A DNA stretch of 64,000 nucleotides from Acridotheres tristis. Taxonomy: Eukaryota > Chordata > Aves > Passeriformes > Sturnidae. Made by a program: the position numbers and the translations under genes. Within the stretch, counting starts at the first letter, position 1, and each line of letters starts with the position of its first letter. The notes under the pieces were generated by a model. It ran no database searches, was not told where the DNA came from, and saw only the letters and a list, made by a program, of their open reading frames with translations. The stretch covers positions 16,997,976-17,061,975 of the forward strand of contig CM072889.1 of assembly GCA_037013685.1 (NCBI GenBank), written 5' to 3'. Positions 23,364 through 36,261 of this stretch are shown in pieces.

Positions 23364-26300
23364 ATGTTCAGGAAAAAAGGGAAATCACCTGTACCACACT
23401 AACACATGTTTTAATGCCATAGGTGTACTGGATTGTCTATTTATCTTGGGTTGGTTTAAACAGACAAAACTGGGGGCAGAGCTCTAAACAAATAATTCAC
23501 ATGCCTGCAATCCCACCGAGTGTTAACCAGGATTTAAGCCATCATTCCCATACTTTCTGTGAGATCAGTAAACTCATTATCTGGGACTGAAATCTGGAGG
23601 AGTGCAGCAGGGCAATGTTATCCTCCTGTACTACAAACTCATCTATTATTCACCTTGTGTTGTTTGCACAATTAATTCTATTACTTTGCTGCAATTTAAG
23701 TTACACTTGGCTTCTACTGTCACCTGCTGCAGTTAATAGAAACTTTCTATTATGGCTTCTGTATCATAACCAGCATATATTTACAGAGGGCCCATAAAAG
23801 GCCTTTCTGCATTGAAGGAAAGGGTGGTGATAAAGATGACAAAACTTTGGTGATTTGCACTGAAAAAAATCCCCAAGAATGCACTTTCTCTCATGCTACT
23901 CTTTGCTGCATCCCCTTTTGTAGTAAATTTCTGGAGTAACTGGGAGATGTGTCTTTAAATATTTTGTTACTAGACTTAAAAAAAGAAAAAATATCATGCA
24001 AGGTCATGGTTGTTCCCCCAAACAGTTAAAAAAAGTGACGTGCCCAGTGTGGCTGGGTGCCAGCACAAACACAAAGTCAGGGTGACACTGCAAGGCTCAG
24101 CCTCATGACTTGGTAATTTCCCTCTGTCCTTAATTAGATTTTAATCTTTAGATTTTTCCAAGCATGATATACTCATCATCTGATATTTGCTCTTCCTGAA
24201 TGTGGAAACGAAAATTATGATTGTCACTGAAGGCTTTGGGTAACATACAAAGATTGAGCAACTTTTTTATGGCAAGAAGAACCGAACAGGAACTCGTGAG
24301 GAATCCCAGACCTGGATCTGCTCGGGGGACAAACTTTGTGTGGATCAGCTCTTCGTGGTTATTGTGGGCAGATCCACAATTTTGTGAACCAGGAAAATTC
24401 CTTATGAATCAAAGAAATCCTGGTAAATCACTGCAATACATTTTTATTTTCTGGTGATTTGGAGCTACTCTGAAGTGAGTGTGGATATTAATAGGTTTTC
24501 ATGGAATTACAGCGAAACTACCTGGGAGATTTAGCAGGTAGCACAACACAAACAAGCATGAGGATTTACAGAAGGCTGAAAAATTGTGGAGAAAAGCAGC
24601 AAAGAATCCCACTAAATGTAAAAATATAAATCCCCAAGCCAACAAAATTGAACTACAAGTTATCAGCATGAGCCAGTCAAAATTGGACAATCCCAGTGTT
24701 CTGAGGTGTTAATTTGTAAGCACCATATTAACATTTTTATGCATCAAAGATCCTTTTGACTGGCTATTTTTTCTGCTTTCACTAGATGGCAATATTGTAT
24801 TATATTCCAGTATATAAGCAATGTTTAAATAAACAAGCCACAAAGATAGCCAAGTAAACTGTATCAGTGCATTAAAGAAATTAAGGGATAATTAAATTTA
24901 CTTCAATAGCTTGTATTTCCACAACCTCTCTCAGTAAGAGTATCACTTAGGTTTTCTCTTTGATAAACCACGTGCCACTTCTTTGGTGGTATAAGTGAGA
25001 TTCAGCACTTTTCCCCCTCAAATGACATCAACCCTCCCTCTGCAGCTCCCATTGAGAGGGATTGCCAATTCCTGTTCCATCACACACAATAACTAAAGGG
25101 AAACCAAAGATTAAGTGCAAACACACTTAATCTTATTATTCAAAGTCATTAGCACAGTTTCCTCATTACTCCTGTACATATGTGGTGGCATTGTTTGGGA
25201 TCCCTGCTATGTGACCTTTCTGGTCCTTATAGCTTGCTGAATTTTCCCTTACCTCAATAAGAAGTCACATGGAATTAATTCTCTTTAGCCTCAGATTAAA
25301 GATGTGTTTGTTTCCACTCTTTGCCTGTATCTTTACAGCAAGAACCAAGTGAAGCAGGAAACATTAGCTGAAGCAGAAGACTGATTTATTGGTTAAAGGG
25401 AAGGAAAATGTATTACAGAAGAAGAATGAGAAAGTTGCAGTGACAGAACCTGCTTCTGAGGTGTGTTCTAAACATTAATTGGACCAGGAAACAGAACCTC
25501 AGTCAAGCCTGCATGCTCAGGTCATTAAGCAAAAGATTTATTTGTAGTTTTTTTCAGATTCACTAGCTGTGTAACCTCGACAGGAATGATTGAGAGAGTT
25601 TGATTTCAGGTGACTGAACACCCATTTGCTTCGGGCATGTTTCTGGTTGGTAGGAAATGAGGTATTTAAGATTCAGCTTTGGAGAGCTGGCAAGAACTAG
25701 TGCTAGTGCACAGAACCTGCAGAGTCTGGAGAAATTGTTTTAATGATGAAAGGTGATTAGGAGCCAGTCCTGATGGCAGCAGCCTCATTTTTCTTCCACA
25801 AAGCTACTCTTTTCCCCTGGTAAACTTTTATATGGTGGCAAATCAAAGCAGTCTGAGAAACAGTTCCCTGCCTCCTGGTCCACTTGCTATCAAAAGGGCT
25901 TGAAAACTCTCTTTGACTTTGAAAAAGTCATCTGGTGTGATCAGGACAGGCTTGACTCTGGAACTGCAGCTGCAGCATTTACTGCAGTAAGAAGGGGAGC
26001 ACTTGGGAAAAGCACCAGCAGACACACACACATTTGGGCACCCTGCAGATATCCAGGCAGAGAATTCCAGGAGACATCCAAGAATTTTCAGTCCAGCCCT
26101 GACTCAGTAATGACTACACGTGTAACAGCTGTAAAGCAAGGCAATAAACCTTATATCAGAGCTTATTATAAGCTATTCATTTCCTGACTCAATTCAGAGA
26201 TTATTATATCATATAAAAGAAATGAAAATTTCAGATGGGGATCTCTAAGTGGCTCATTCTAGATACATATCACTGGAAACACTCTGTTGATGTAACAGGC

Positions 26301-29300
26301 AACAATACAACAGAATCCATTTCAGATCTTTTATCGACCTTTCCTACTAGTTAAGTCTTTACTTAGATCATTGCTGCTTTAAAGATATTCACTCTAAGTT
26401 GAAAACTGTGTTTTACAAGCTAATTTTTTTTTCTTTTTGAATTTATGTCTGCATTTGGTTTTTCCCTCCCTGTTACATCAGGGATAATCAAAGACATTGG
26501 CTCTGCCTACAAACCTTCTCCTACAAAAGACTCTTTGTATCAGCAAAATACCACTGATACCCTTCCCTGGAAAGGGATGTAGTGAAAATTCATGAAAACA
26601 GAATATACCTAATCTAGTTCCTTACTGTTATTGCCTTATGCAATAACATCATCCATTTGGCCACAGACTAACACAAAGGTAATTGGATTCTGGCTCTCAC
26701 TAATTCCAGTGGAAAGCTGTAGAACCTCACTACTAATCAATTAGAAACATCTTTTGGCTTCTAGTGAGATTTCGTACATGGACAATCCACTTATTTTTCT
26801 CATTTCATCAGTAACATTTATTCTGTGCTTCTGCAGTACTCAGGACAAGCAGTCATATCTTACATGGCTAAAGAAATTGTTGGTTTCTAGGTTGTTTACA
26901 TAAAATTGCTCCGTTCTATTTTATGTATGTTCCAGTTTTCATCCATCTGTATTGAGCATAGGGCACCAGCCATAAACTGTGTCCAAGGGTCTCTCTGCAC
27001 TTACTGTGCAATAAAATAAATTCTTGGAAACAATAATTCATACTCTTAGAAGGAATAATTTAAATAATATGGCTTCATATCCCCATAACACACTGTAGAA
27101 ACAATGTAGAAATAAAGATTTTTAGAAACTACTTGTTTGCCACAGTGACCTTGGCATATTGTTCACTACTGGGTTGTGCCTTTTTGACAAGCACAAAATT
27201 AAAAAAAAAAAAGAATAGCAAATAGTTGTCCTGTTCAAGAAATAGTTCAATGGTTGTGGTTCCAGTTCAGGGCTCTAATGCATCATCACATCAGCTTCAG
27301 TCATGGAGGGTTATTTCATTCTAACACCTTTTTTTTTTCTCACTACTTCCTATTTTCTTATGGGAGGGAAAAAGAAGAGAAAGGAAAAGCCTCATGAATT
27401 CAAAGGCTAAGGGTATGTTTTGCTCTTTCAGAGAGGTTAGAAGAAGGTGAGGTTAAGGAGTAAACTTAATGGATCATTTTTAGTATTCTATTTGAATAAA
27501 ATTTAAATTAGAGAAGATGTATACCACTGAATTTTTGAACTGCAAGATGCAGAATACTATTGAACTTCTCCCTTGCTTATTAAATTGGTAATAAAATAAC
27601 AAAGGGACAAATGCATCCCCATTTAAACCCATATTTAGTATGCAAATCACTAATACAGAGGGTTTGCAATATCTTTGATTCAAATTTTGTATAAACTTGC
27701 AGGGTGAAATAATAAGTGAAAAAATGATTTGGGCTTGAAGCACGTTAGAACCTTTTATACCAAACTTCAACACGTGATTTATTACAGCAGTGTAACATCA
27801 TCTTCACCCCTACAAGAGCTTCCAGTGAATACTGGAAATGTTTTCTGCATATCACACATCCCCCCATCAAACACAAATGGTGAATGGCCATTCTGGCCGG
27901 GATATACATCAAGGCAGTGCTGCAGAACCACAGCAGCCTCATTATTCCACAGTCCTGACTTGTGGCTCGGGAGACCAAAGGAGCTGGGAATGCACCCGAC
28001 AACTTGGAGTGTTATCTCTGGATATTTGTGCTGAGCAAGTGGCAGTAATTCAAAAGCAGGCTCCAAGCAGAGCTCTCAGATGTGTCCTGTTAGCTGTAAA
28101 TAAATGGAAGGGAAGAGAGCAAAGAGCTGGTGCTGGCTTGGAGCAGCACGTTTTGTTCTCTGGAGTGGTCCCAGGGCTGAGCCACCAGCCCAGAGCAGCC
28201 TCAGGAGGGACAGCACCAGCAGGGACACTGCAGGGCACAGCTTTATGCAAACAGGGATATCTGAAAACTTCACTTTTCAAAGAGCCACCACCTCAAGATG
28301 TAAATTTAACAATTGCCTGTCAGAAAATAATTAAGAAGGACTACGTTTTTTTATTATATGTTGGATCTATGATGAATTTTTGGGAATTCTCTGTAATCCA
28401 TGAGAAGGGCCAGGAAGGGAGGTAAATCACATTGCAGTCAGCTGATCCCATGACATTTGTTTCATTTAAGGTCAAAACCTCATTATTTCAATATAATGAA
28501 ATCTGGAAGTAGACACTGGTTTCGATTTGCCTCTAACCTAAAATTCCACTCAGAACATTAAACGAAGTCACAACTTAATAGTGGTTTCTCATACAAATGC
28601 CAGAAAACACGGATGACCAGGGCAGCAAATGCCATGCCTAATTTTTAAGATGATAATAATTTTTAGATAATATTTATTAGATTCTGAAGTGAGTTTTATG
28701 TATTCTATTGAGTTCAACACTGTTTCCTTATAAAAAAATCAGTGCCTTTACTACAGTTATAACTGCTACTCACAATCTGAATCTGCTGATCTTTTGAAGT
28801 CTTTATTGACAAAGAATATTTAAATAGGGGTTCAACCAGCAACTTCTTTTAATTACAAGACTGACTTCTCCAACCTACGTATTAAATTAATTTACCAGTG
28901 CTAAGGGATGATTCAAGAAACCATCAGCTACTCTAAACACCCCCCAGAGCTCCCACTGCTTTGGCTTTGTCCTCATGAAAAGGCTTCAGACAATCACTGT
29001 GTTCTTGAGTTCCTCGGGAAGGAATGGGACAGGAGAGCAAATGGAGCCAACGAGACAGAGTTCACAAATTAAATTACCTGGTATTATAAGGCAGCAATGT
29101 AATTATAGATTATGGGACTTCAAAGCTCAATACTCATGTAATCTTCCCCATTCTTCCTTAAAATATATTCAACATTAAAAAAAGCCAGGGAGGTCTCATA
29201 TTGAGGTTTTCTGGATTTTAAATAGCTGTGGATGAGGATGGCTGAGGCATTTCAGTGGCTGTGTGTGCACGAGGGGATCACATCAGCTCCCTCTTGCTCT

Positions 29301-30579
29301 GTTACTCCGTGTCTGGTCCAGCCTGGGCAGCTTTCTCCATTTTTGAGGGAAAATTCTTCCTCACACTTCTGTCACCTCTCCCAACCTCAACTCCTTCTCC
29401 ATTAGAAGTTACCAGAAACACAAACCCCAATGTTTTACCTACTGAGTTGTGAGGAGTTTGGGATGCAGGTTTTTATTTTTAGCACATCTAGCGGTAGCTG
29501 GGTTTTCCAGATGGGAAGATGATGCTACAAAGCACAGCACATATTTGTCTCCATGAATTTCTGTTGTTATGTCTCTGGCTGAATATTCATTACGAATTGA
29601 TCAGCATATTTTATTGGTATGTCTCACACAGATTGTTTCTGGCTCTTGCTGCCTATCAACATGTTGATTCACCAACTGGTAGGCCATTTAATTTATCAGC
29701 TGTTCTCAGGGCTAATATTTAGAGGAAAAAGAGCACAAAAATAACTTTAAAAAAACCCAGAAAAATAAAAGAAAGCCCTTAGCAACTATTATATTCAGTA
29801 ATGGCAAAAAAAGTCTATGACTGTCCAAGCTCAGGCTAATCAGCAGCCTGCAGTGTTGGTATTGCCACGTTCCAGCACAGCTTCAGCTGACCCAGACCAA
29901 GGGACTGAGGAGCAGCTCCCATCTCCCTCCCCCAGACAGGCAGAGCAGGAACAATGCTGGTTTGTTTATAACAAGTCTCTTCATGCCCAAGTGTCCTGCA
30001 GCACACTCAGAGCTGCTGCCATATGCCAGAACAGATGCTGGGCCAGTGTGGTGACCTCGGATCACTGAGGTTTCAGTGACACTGATGGCACTTTCAGATC
30101 TCACTGATAAGAAGAGTATGCCTCAAAGTCTGCTTTTGAACCGTTTAAAAAAAAAAAAAAACAAACAACAAAAACTTATTATTTTTACCTTGTTTTCTGA
30201 AAAGACAGAATAATGCTAAGCCATATATCAGTGTGTTACACCACATTTCAGCAGTCCCTGATCTGTGGCCCTGGACTATTTTCAGTGTCAAATTGCAGTC
30301 AGATGATATATCCACATTATAGATCACTTGATGTTTTGTTACATATGTCTCCAATTCATGCTAATTAACACTTCCCAACAGATTCTCTGCTCAGTCAAAC
30401 CTTTTGCCACCAGGGGCTCCCCAAATGAACCTTGGAAGGAAACCTGTTATTTGCACAGACTTGGAATTAACCTGCCCAGAACCAGCGAGCAGATGCTCAA
30501 GGGTGAGTTTGGCAGACCTGTTGCTCAAGTGAAGCTGTTACAAGTCTTCATATTAATCTTTCCCAGATGAAAAGAAAAA
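23364..30579. other. Non-coding DNA, no gene recognised
   Basis: Most of this interval is AT-rich with no recognisable exon. A GC-richer patch at about 27.8-28.4 kb has the longest non-repeat frame in the window after the 42 kb patch: 195 codons, 27838-28425 plus. It is overlapped by 76-94 codon frames on the minus strand. The translation has no domain I recognise. Other frames (for example 97 codons at 27480-27773 minus) look random. Homopolymer A or T runs occur near 27200, 27330 and 30150. Confidence 0.6.
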
Positions 30580-30740
30580 AAGATGTTCAGGAAAAAACTG
30601 GAATTAGTTAAGCCCTGGGTCTAAATGCTGGAATCTCAAATTTTGTCCTAAACTCTTAAGAAATAGTCTAGGGAGGTTTGGTCAAAGGTTGGACTCGATC
30701 TTGGAGATCTTTTCCAGCCTTAATGGTTCCCTGACAAAGA
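30580..30740 (+). mobile_element. Old CR1 LINE 3' end, 5'-truncated, sense
   Basis: The diagnostic part is GGTCAAAGGTTGGACTCGAT, then CTTGGAGATCTTTTCCAGCC and TTAATGGTTCC, matching the CR1 3' terminus GGTTGGACTCGATGATCTTGGAGGTCTTTTCCAACC followed by eight-base repeats. The upstream GATGTTCAGGAAAAAACTGG corresponds to the CR1 block that reads like GTTCAAGAAAAGACTGG. Similarity is patchy and the terminal repeats are decayed, so this copy is older than the one at 23.2 kb. The left boundary is approximate. Confidence 0.8.
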
Positions 30741-33700
30741 AGGGCTGTACAGAATCATTATTCACACACATGCAGTACAGACCACTCTCATTTGCACAGA
30801 ATACACTGAAAAACCACACAGCTGAGAGCTGCTCCTGTCAGAGCAGCTAAATGCTATCAGCTAAAGCCTATTTTACCTAGGGATTAATTAGTAAGGTGTT
30901 TAACTCACATAGGAGAGCCTTTTCCAGTTTGAAGGAAGAGGTTACAGGCCTTGCATAAATGAAAACGTGATGTGACTTGTCATTTAAAAACCTAAATTTT
31001 ATGGGCCATCTTTTCTTTTTAGTGAGCCACTCTGAAATTTATGATTTCTTCCAATATGGATACCCTTCCAGGAAAAGCACATAGAACTGCTAGGGAGAAG
31101 ATAAAGACCAGTGCCAAAAAATGCCAGTCATGCACTGAAGTTTGTGCAGTAGGATGGATAAATAAAATCATAAAGTTATACAGGACATGTCAATACACCT
31201 TCCTAACAACGCAGGGAAGTTTGAATGATGAATTAGAACAACTGGAAAGCCACTCCCATGAGAAAATGAGCAGCTCCTTATTTAAGCTTTACTGGATCCC
31301 AGCACAGCCCATCAAACACATCCTTTAGGGTGAGGAATTGGCAATACTGAAAACTGTGTCACTGTTGCAGACCAAACCCACCCTAAGCCCTTGGACTAGA
31401 TTTCCAGACAAGTTACCTCAATGACTCTTTAAATACTGTGTTTTCACTCTTGGTGCCAATAATTTGAAATTTTGTTTAATTTGTTTCAGCTTAGTTTCAT
31501 ATTTCATGTGAGAACTCAGCTGCTTTGCTGAAACATTTGTATAAAATCAGCTTTATAGAACAACAATTGAAGATTTTTGAAAAGAAATGTTATGATTTGA
31601 CATTTTATGAGTGAGCAGCCCTTAAAAGTGAGAGCAGCAGAAGGTTATGCCCAATGTCCTAAAATTACTTGCATGTCCTGCATATAATTCAGTTTTAAGA
31701 ATTGATTGCTATAGCAAACCATGAAAATCCAATATTTAATTTACTCACAAAGAATAAGTCACAAAAGCTGATACATTCTGCAAGGACATGTGCCTGCTGT
31801 TACACTCACAGACAAATCAACATTTTTGTATGGAAATAAGAAAAAGATTTCTCCATCATGGTAGTCAATGAAATCCTCAGAATAACTGATGGTTTGGTTC
31901 TTAAACATTTCACTGCTCCAAGCTCTTTTCATATAGAATTGTGTTCACATTGAATTGTCAAGGGCAGTGGCAAGGGGATGGACTCTGATCATTTCATCAG
32001 CAGTGCTCAGTTGATAAAAATATAGAGAAACTCGAACATTAAAAGGAAATTCTGTGACTTTTCTCAAGTGATTCTTGCAAATCTTTTCTGCTGCAATTCT
32101 CTGCACTAAAATTGACATAACAATATTATATAATAATAATAAATAGAGTCTCTGCAGCTAAAATACAGGTACACATGACATTTTGTACACACTCAGCTTG
32201 CTCTGGAGGAGAAAATACAGAATCACGATCAAGAACCCTGACTTTTTACTTCATAGCTTCTAAGCAATGTGTTCACCAGAGAGCAAGAGCTATGAATACC
32301 TGGAGTTAACTCAATTAGACACATGACAAACATTCAACAGTGTTGTGGAAAACAAGTTTTGACTGCTTTATTAATATTTTTTCACTGGCAGAAACATTCA
32401 AAATGCCAGCTGCAAAAGTTACATTTTACTAATACTTCCATTATGCATCTGAAAATAAAACAAATTGTGCACGGCAACCTCTCAAAACTGAATTAAGCAA
32501 ATCACATCATTCTGGGAACATAATTTCTAGAGAGCTGAGATGCTTCTCAGATAAGCAGACATAAAAATTTAATACCTTCCAGCACTTGATTCTGCACAGA
32601 GGAAAATTCAGGATCTGCTGTAACTAAACATGGGCTACATTTGGAATAATACAAGCACTACACCATCACTTTAAATGTCAGTATTGTTATTCAGCATGAT
32701 TTGCTCTGTATGATGGCTCAAGTCAATTATAATGACAGATAGCATCCTACTGGCTTATCTGATTACCTCTGACCTTTTAACAGCTGCAGAAAGCCAAAAC
32801 AGCCTGAAAGAAGAACTCATGCATATATGACACAAAACTGGAATTTCATATCTGAGCCATAGTCAAGAACTCATTGAATGTCAGCAGATTTCTGACAAAG
32901 CCTATAGCAAATAATTTCTTGGATGATTTGGCACCATGAGAGCCTGTCATTTATTATGGCTGAGTACTGACAGGGGACATAAACTTGATTAATTTTATAT
33001 CAATACATTATGTGAAAGTTATTACAACATATAGTTCATTTTAAACATTTGGAATCCACTACCCAAAGTAACCATTCATTTTGGGTATTATTTCTTTTAT
33101 CAGAAGCTTGGTTAGATGATTTAAGGCTGGGCTTCACAGGGAAACAAAAAATCAATATCAAGTGCAATTGTATATATTCAAAAAACGTGCTTTATTTTTG
33201 AACAACAGATTACCACCAGCTTCTCAGAGAAGTCTCTCACCACTCACATCTTTTCTCATTCTTCAGACATAATTAGTCAAATGTGACTCTGATAACTAAT
33301 CAAAAGCTTATCTTTGTGCTCCTAAAAAGTCCAGAAACACCCAACCCATTCTTCACAATAGTCTGAAAAAGCCATCCAAAATGAAGCTGCATCTGCTTCT
33401 CATAATAAGCTGATATTAATTTCAATTGTCTTCAAAATCTTCAATTAATTTTCATGGAATTTTTCAAATTGATAATACTGGTTAAAAACTATTTTCAGTT
33501 CTGTGTACAAAAAAAAAAAAAGCTCTCAACTCACCCCACCAGTACAGAATAATAGAAATTGGACAGTCCCAAAACTGAGATGAAATCCCAGCTGTCCTTG
33601 GGAAAACACCACAACCACCATTATGTGTGCCTGGAACACAGTTCCACCCTAAGACATCAGTGGCACCATGAGTTACCTCTTTTGGGAGCCAGCTGAGAGA

Positions 33701-35329
33701 ATGAAGTGTACAAAGCAGCTCAAGGTTACATTTATTGACAAATTATATTTAAAGATGAAAAGCAAAAATACCAGAATCAGTTGATGTCTGAAACTTATTA
33801 ATAACTATATTTGTAGCATCTGGCTAACTGAGAACAAGAAAGAGAAAAGTAAAATATCTACAGAGTATTTTGTCCTGCCTGTTGCCTTCTAAAAACTAAT
33901 TATGCCAGTTCATGCTTCAAAAGGAAAGCTGTTATTTCATGGTTGCTTTCTTTAATTTACAAACCTTTCTTTGGGAGCTCATTTCTAAAAAAAGGGTCTG
34001 CCCAGGTGCTCCTAAAGGTTCCATCCCACCCACATGTCATTTTCTCACCCTCCTTTGCACCAGCTGCACCTTTCCTGGGGCTTTGGCAACCTCAAAGCTT
34101 GATCGATCCCCTACCCTGAGGACCCTGCCCTGGTCTGCAAAGCTCTCACAGTAAAAATAAGAACACCTGACTCAATGGAATGGGGACCTTCACTCCAATG
34201 AGTTTCAGAAAAATAAATATTGAAGAGATGAAAGAATGCAATTAGGATAGTAATACATCTCAAACAATGTTAATAACCTTTAGAAGCAGAGAGAATACCC
34301 AGTTTATTCAGCTATCATAAAACAAATATTAAACATACTCTGGGAAAAAAGAAAAGATATGTAATTTCTGCTTAGAAAAGTAATTAAAAAGTGAACAGAA
34401 TGGCTTGGCAGCTGCACCATAATCCCCTCCAATATCTCCAACAGCCCATAGTGGTGCAAGATGCTCCACCCAGCATCACCAGATAAGAATATTGCTGCAA
34501 TCAATGGAATGCATCCAATTTACTTAAGGTCTTTCAGCTACAGAGCAGAAATAATACAAGTTTCAGGAGAAAATCTGAAATATTCACATATTGCACCTAA
34601 CAAAGAGTGACTGAGGGGATTGTGCCAGAATGCATTATTGTGTTCCTTCAAGAAGGAAAATAAGAATTTACAGATTGTGAGGCCCAGTGCAGTCAATACA
34701 TGTCTGCTAGAGTTCAGCAGTCTCCCCTCTGAAATATGCTCCAGGAAGGGACTGCTGTGTGTAAGGCTCTGTATAGATGCCATAACATCTATTACAAGAG
34801 AAAAGTCAATTAATGTGCAATCCAAACCTTGCTTTGGACTTTGTCTGCACACAGAATAAAGTCAGTAGCAGTAAGAGAATGCTATTTCCTCCAACAGTGG
34901 AGAAAATGAGGATGGTTTAATCAATATTATGACAATTTAAGTTTTGCTACCCTACTAGTCAACTCAGTAAACATTTATTGTGCAGGAAGGGAATGTATTG
35001 GAAGCAGGATAGACAGAGGAGAAAAGACCAGTTAGTGGCTTCCTAGGAAGCCAATCCTATTGCATATTCCAAGAGATGCCTTACAAAAGAAATTCTCCTT
35101 GAAAGCTGGCTGGCAGATATCCTAAATAGCAGAGTCTTTAGGTTTATGTTTGCTTTAGAGTTTTTATTTAAACCTCTCAAGTGTTCAGGGTGAAAGAGCC
35201 TCTCCACCTGCACTCTGTGTGTGCTAAACATCTCCCCAGACAAGTGCATCAGCCCTGGGTGTTTTGTAAAGGTGGAAGATGGAGACAGGAAAGGTGACAG
35301 TGGCATCAGGGTGCCAGTGAGGTACCCAC
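30741..35329. other. AT-rich non-coding DNA, no gene recognised
   Basis: No exon, RNA gene or transposon is recognisable. Open frames reach 95-104 codons (31041-31328 plus, 34538-34852 minus) without motifs. A short ATAATAATAATAAATA run is at about 32128-32143 and an A run near 33510. Confidence 0.65.
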
Positions 35330-35580
35330 TGATGCCTTTTTGGGCTACCTAAAAACAGAGGCCCGACAGAATTAAGGGAATAAAAAGCAGTTCTATTTAC
35401 TGAAGGGTCTTCAGGTACATTTTGGGCAGACAGAGCCCACCCAGGGGCAGCACCCAAAAATAGACGACAGGTCATGGGTTTTTACATTTTGATAAGTTTG
35501 GTCCATTTGCATATTGGGGGTTAATCTTCCAATTACAGCTTCAGGTAATGAAGTCATTTACCCCAAGTTTGCTCCCCACA
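35330..35580 (-). mobile_element. Probable ERVL-like LTR, antisense
   Basis: Read on the minus strand the segment begins TGTGGGGAGCAAAC at 35580 and ends AAAAAGGCATCA at 35330, giving the TG...CA ends of a retroviral LTR, about 251 bases. Near the 3' end a TAAATA motif precedes TGCTTTTTATTCCCTT, resembling a poly(A)-signal and R/U5 region. Immediately upstream in the sense direction lies a purine-rich stretch (GAAATGGAAACAAAAATGAG), which fits a polypurine tract next to a 3' LTR. The sequence style is like passerine ERVL LTRs known to me, but family assignment is from memory. No coding remnant is visible. A target-site duplication could not be confirmed. Confidence 0.55.
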
Positions 35581-35720
35581 ACTCATTTTTGTTTCCATTT
35601 CTCAGTGCCTGAGGCAGTGAGGTGTCCTTGATTGCCAGCCTGGAGAGGAATTGTTGTGTCTGACCCAAATGGGAGAGCAGCAGCTCACACTGGGTAGTGA
35701 GTATAGAGTTCTACACTAAA
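35581..35720 (-). mobile_element. Possible ERV internal sequence next to LTR, antisense
   Basis: This GC-moderate stretch adjoins the presumed 5' edge of the LTR and begins with the candidate polypurine tract. If the LTR call is right, it is the 3'-most internal, probably non-coding, part of a truncated provirus. No reverse transcriptase, integrase, gag or env motif is present. The outer boundary is a guess set where composition changes. Confidence 0.35.
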
Positions 35721-36244
35721 GAATTACAGGATTACAAACACATGAAAAATATAAAAGCAAAGCCCTGAGCCATCACCACAACAAACACCATATTTTTGCT
35801 ATGGTCTTGCACTTGGTACCAGCCCAGCCCCACGGGCTTCCACTTCACAATTTAGAAGCCAAGTTTGTGTCTTAGATAATGTCTATGAAAAATATGAGAA
35901 CCACTTATTTTTTGAGGACAGCTGAAACAAGGAGTGGAGCATGTAAGGTTTGAACTGCAATGCTGAAGCCTGCCAGCTTCATTTTCACTCCTCATACTGA
36001 GCTGTGCAAAACAGGGGGAAAAGCTTAAAACTACATCTACAGTGGAGAATGGGTCCCAAAGTGCCTAAACTAACCTCATCCTCCTTTTAATAATCTCCCT
36101 AAGCTTCCACAGAAAATACCTTCCTTTGTTTTTAAACCAGAAACCACAAGCCAATTAATGCTTTATGAAGAAAATTGTTGTTAAGGTTGTTTTTCAAACT
36201 TAAACGGCGATACTTTATACAGTAAATGGACTTTATTTAATGCT

Positions 36245-36261
36245 CAATTAAATTTTAATTG
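36245..36261. repeat. 17 bp AT-rich palindrome with homeodomain-type cores
   Basis: CAATTAAA, one central T, then TTTAATTG form a perfect inverted repeat with a one-base centre. Each arm contains CAATTAAA, which includes the AATTA homeodomain core in opposite orientations. It sits in a motif-rich AT stretch (36180-36330) that looks unlike simple sequence. It may be a regulatory element, but AT composition makes short palindromes fairly common. Confidence 0.5.

Noticed and set aside
27838..28425. 195-codon open frame in a GC-richer patch
   Set aside because: Overlapping frames are also open on the opposite strand, the translation has no recognisable domain, and there is no clear exon structure. 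RNA-seq or conservation with synonymous bias would be needed to revive it.
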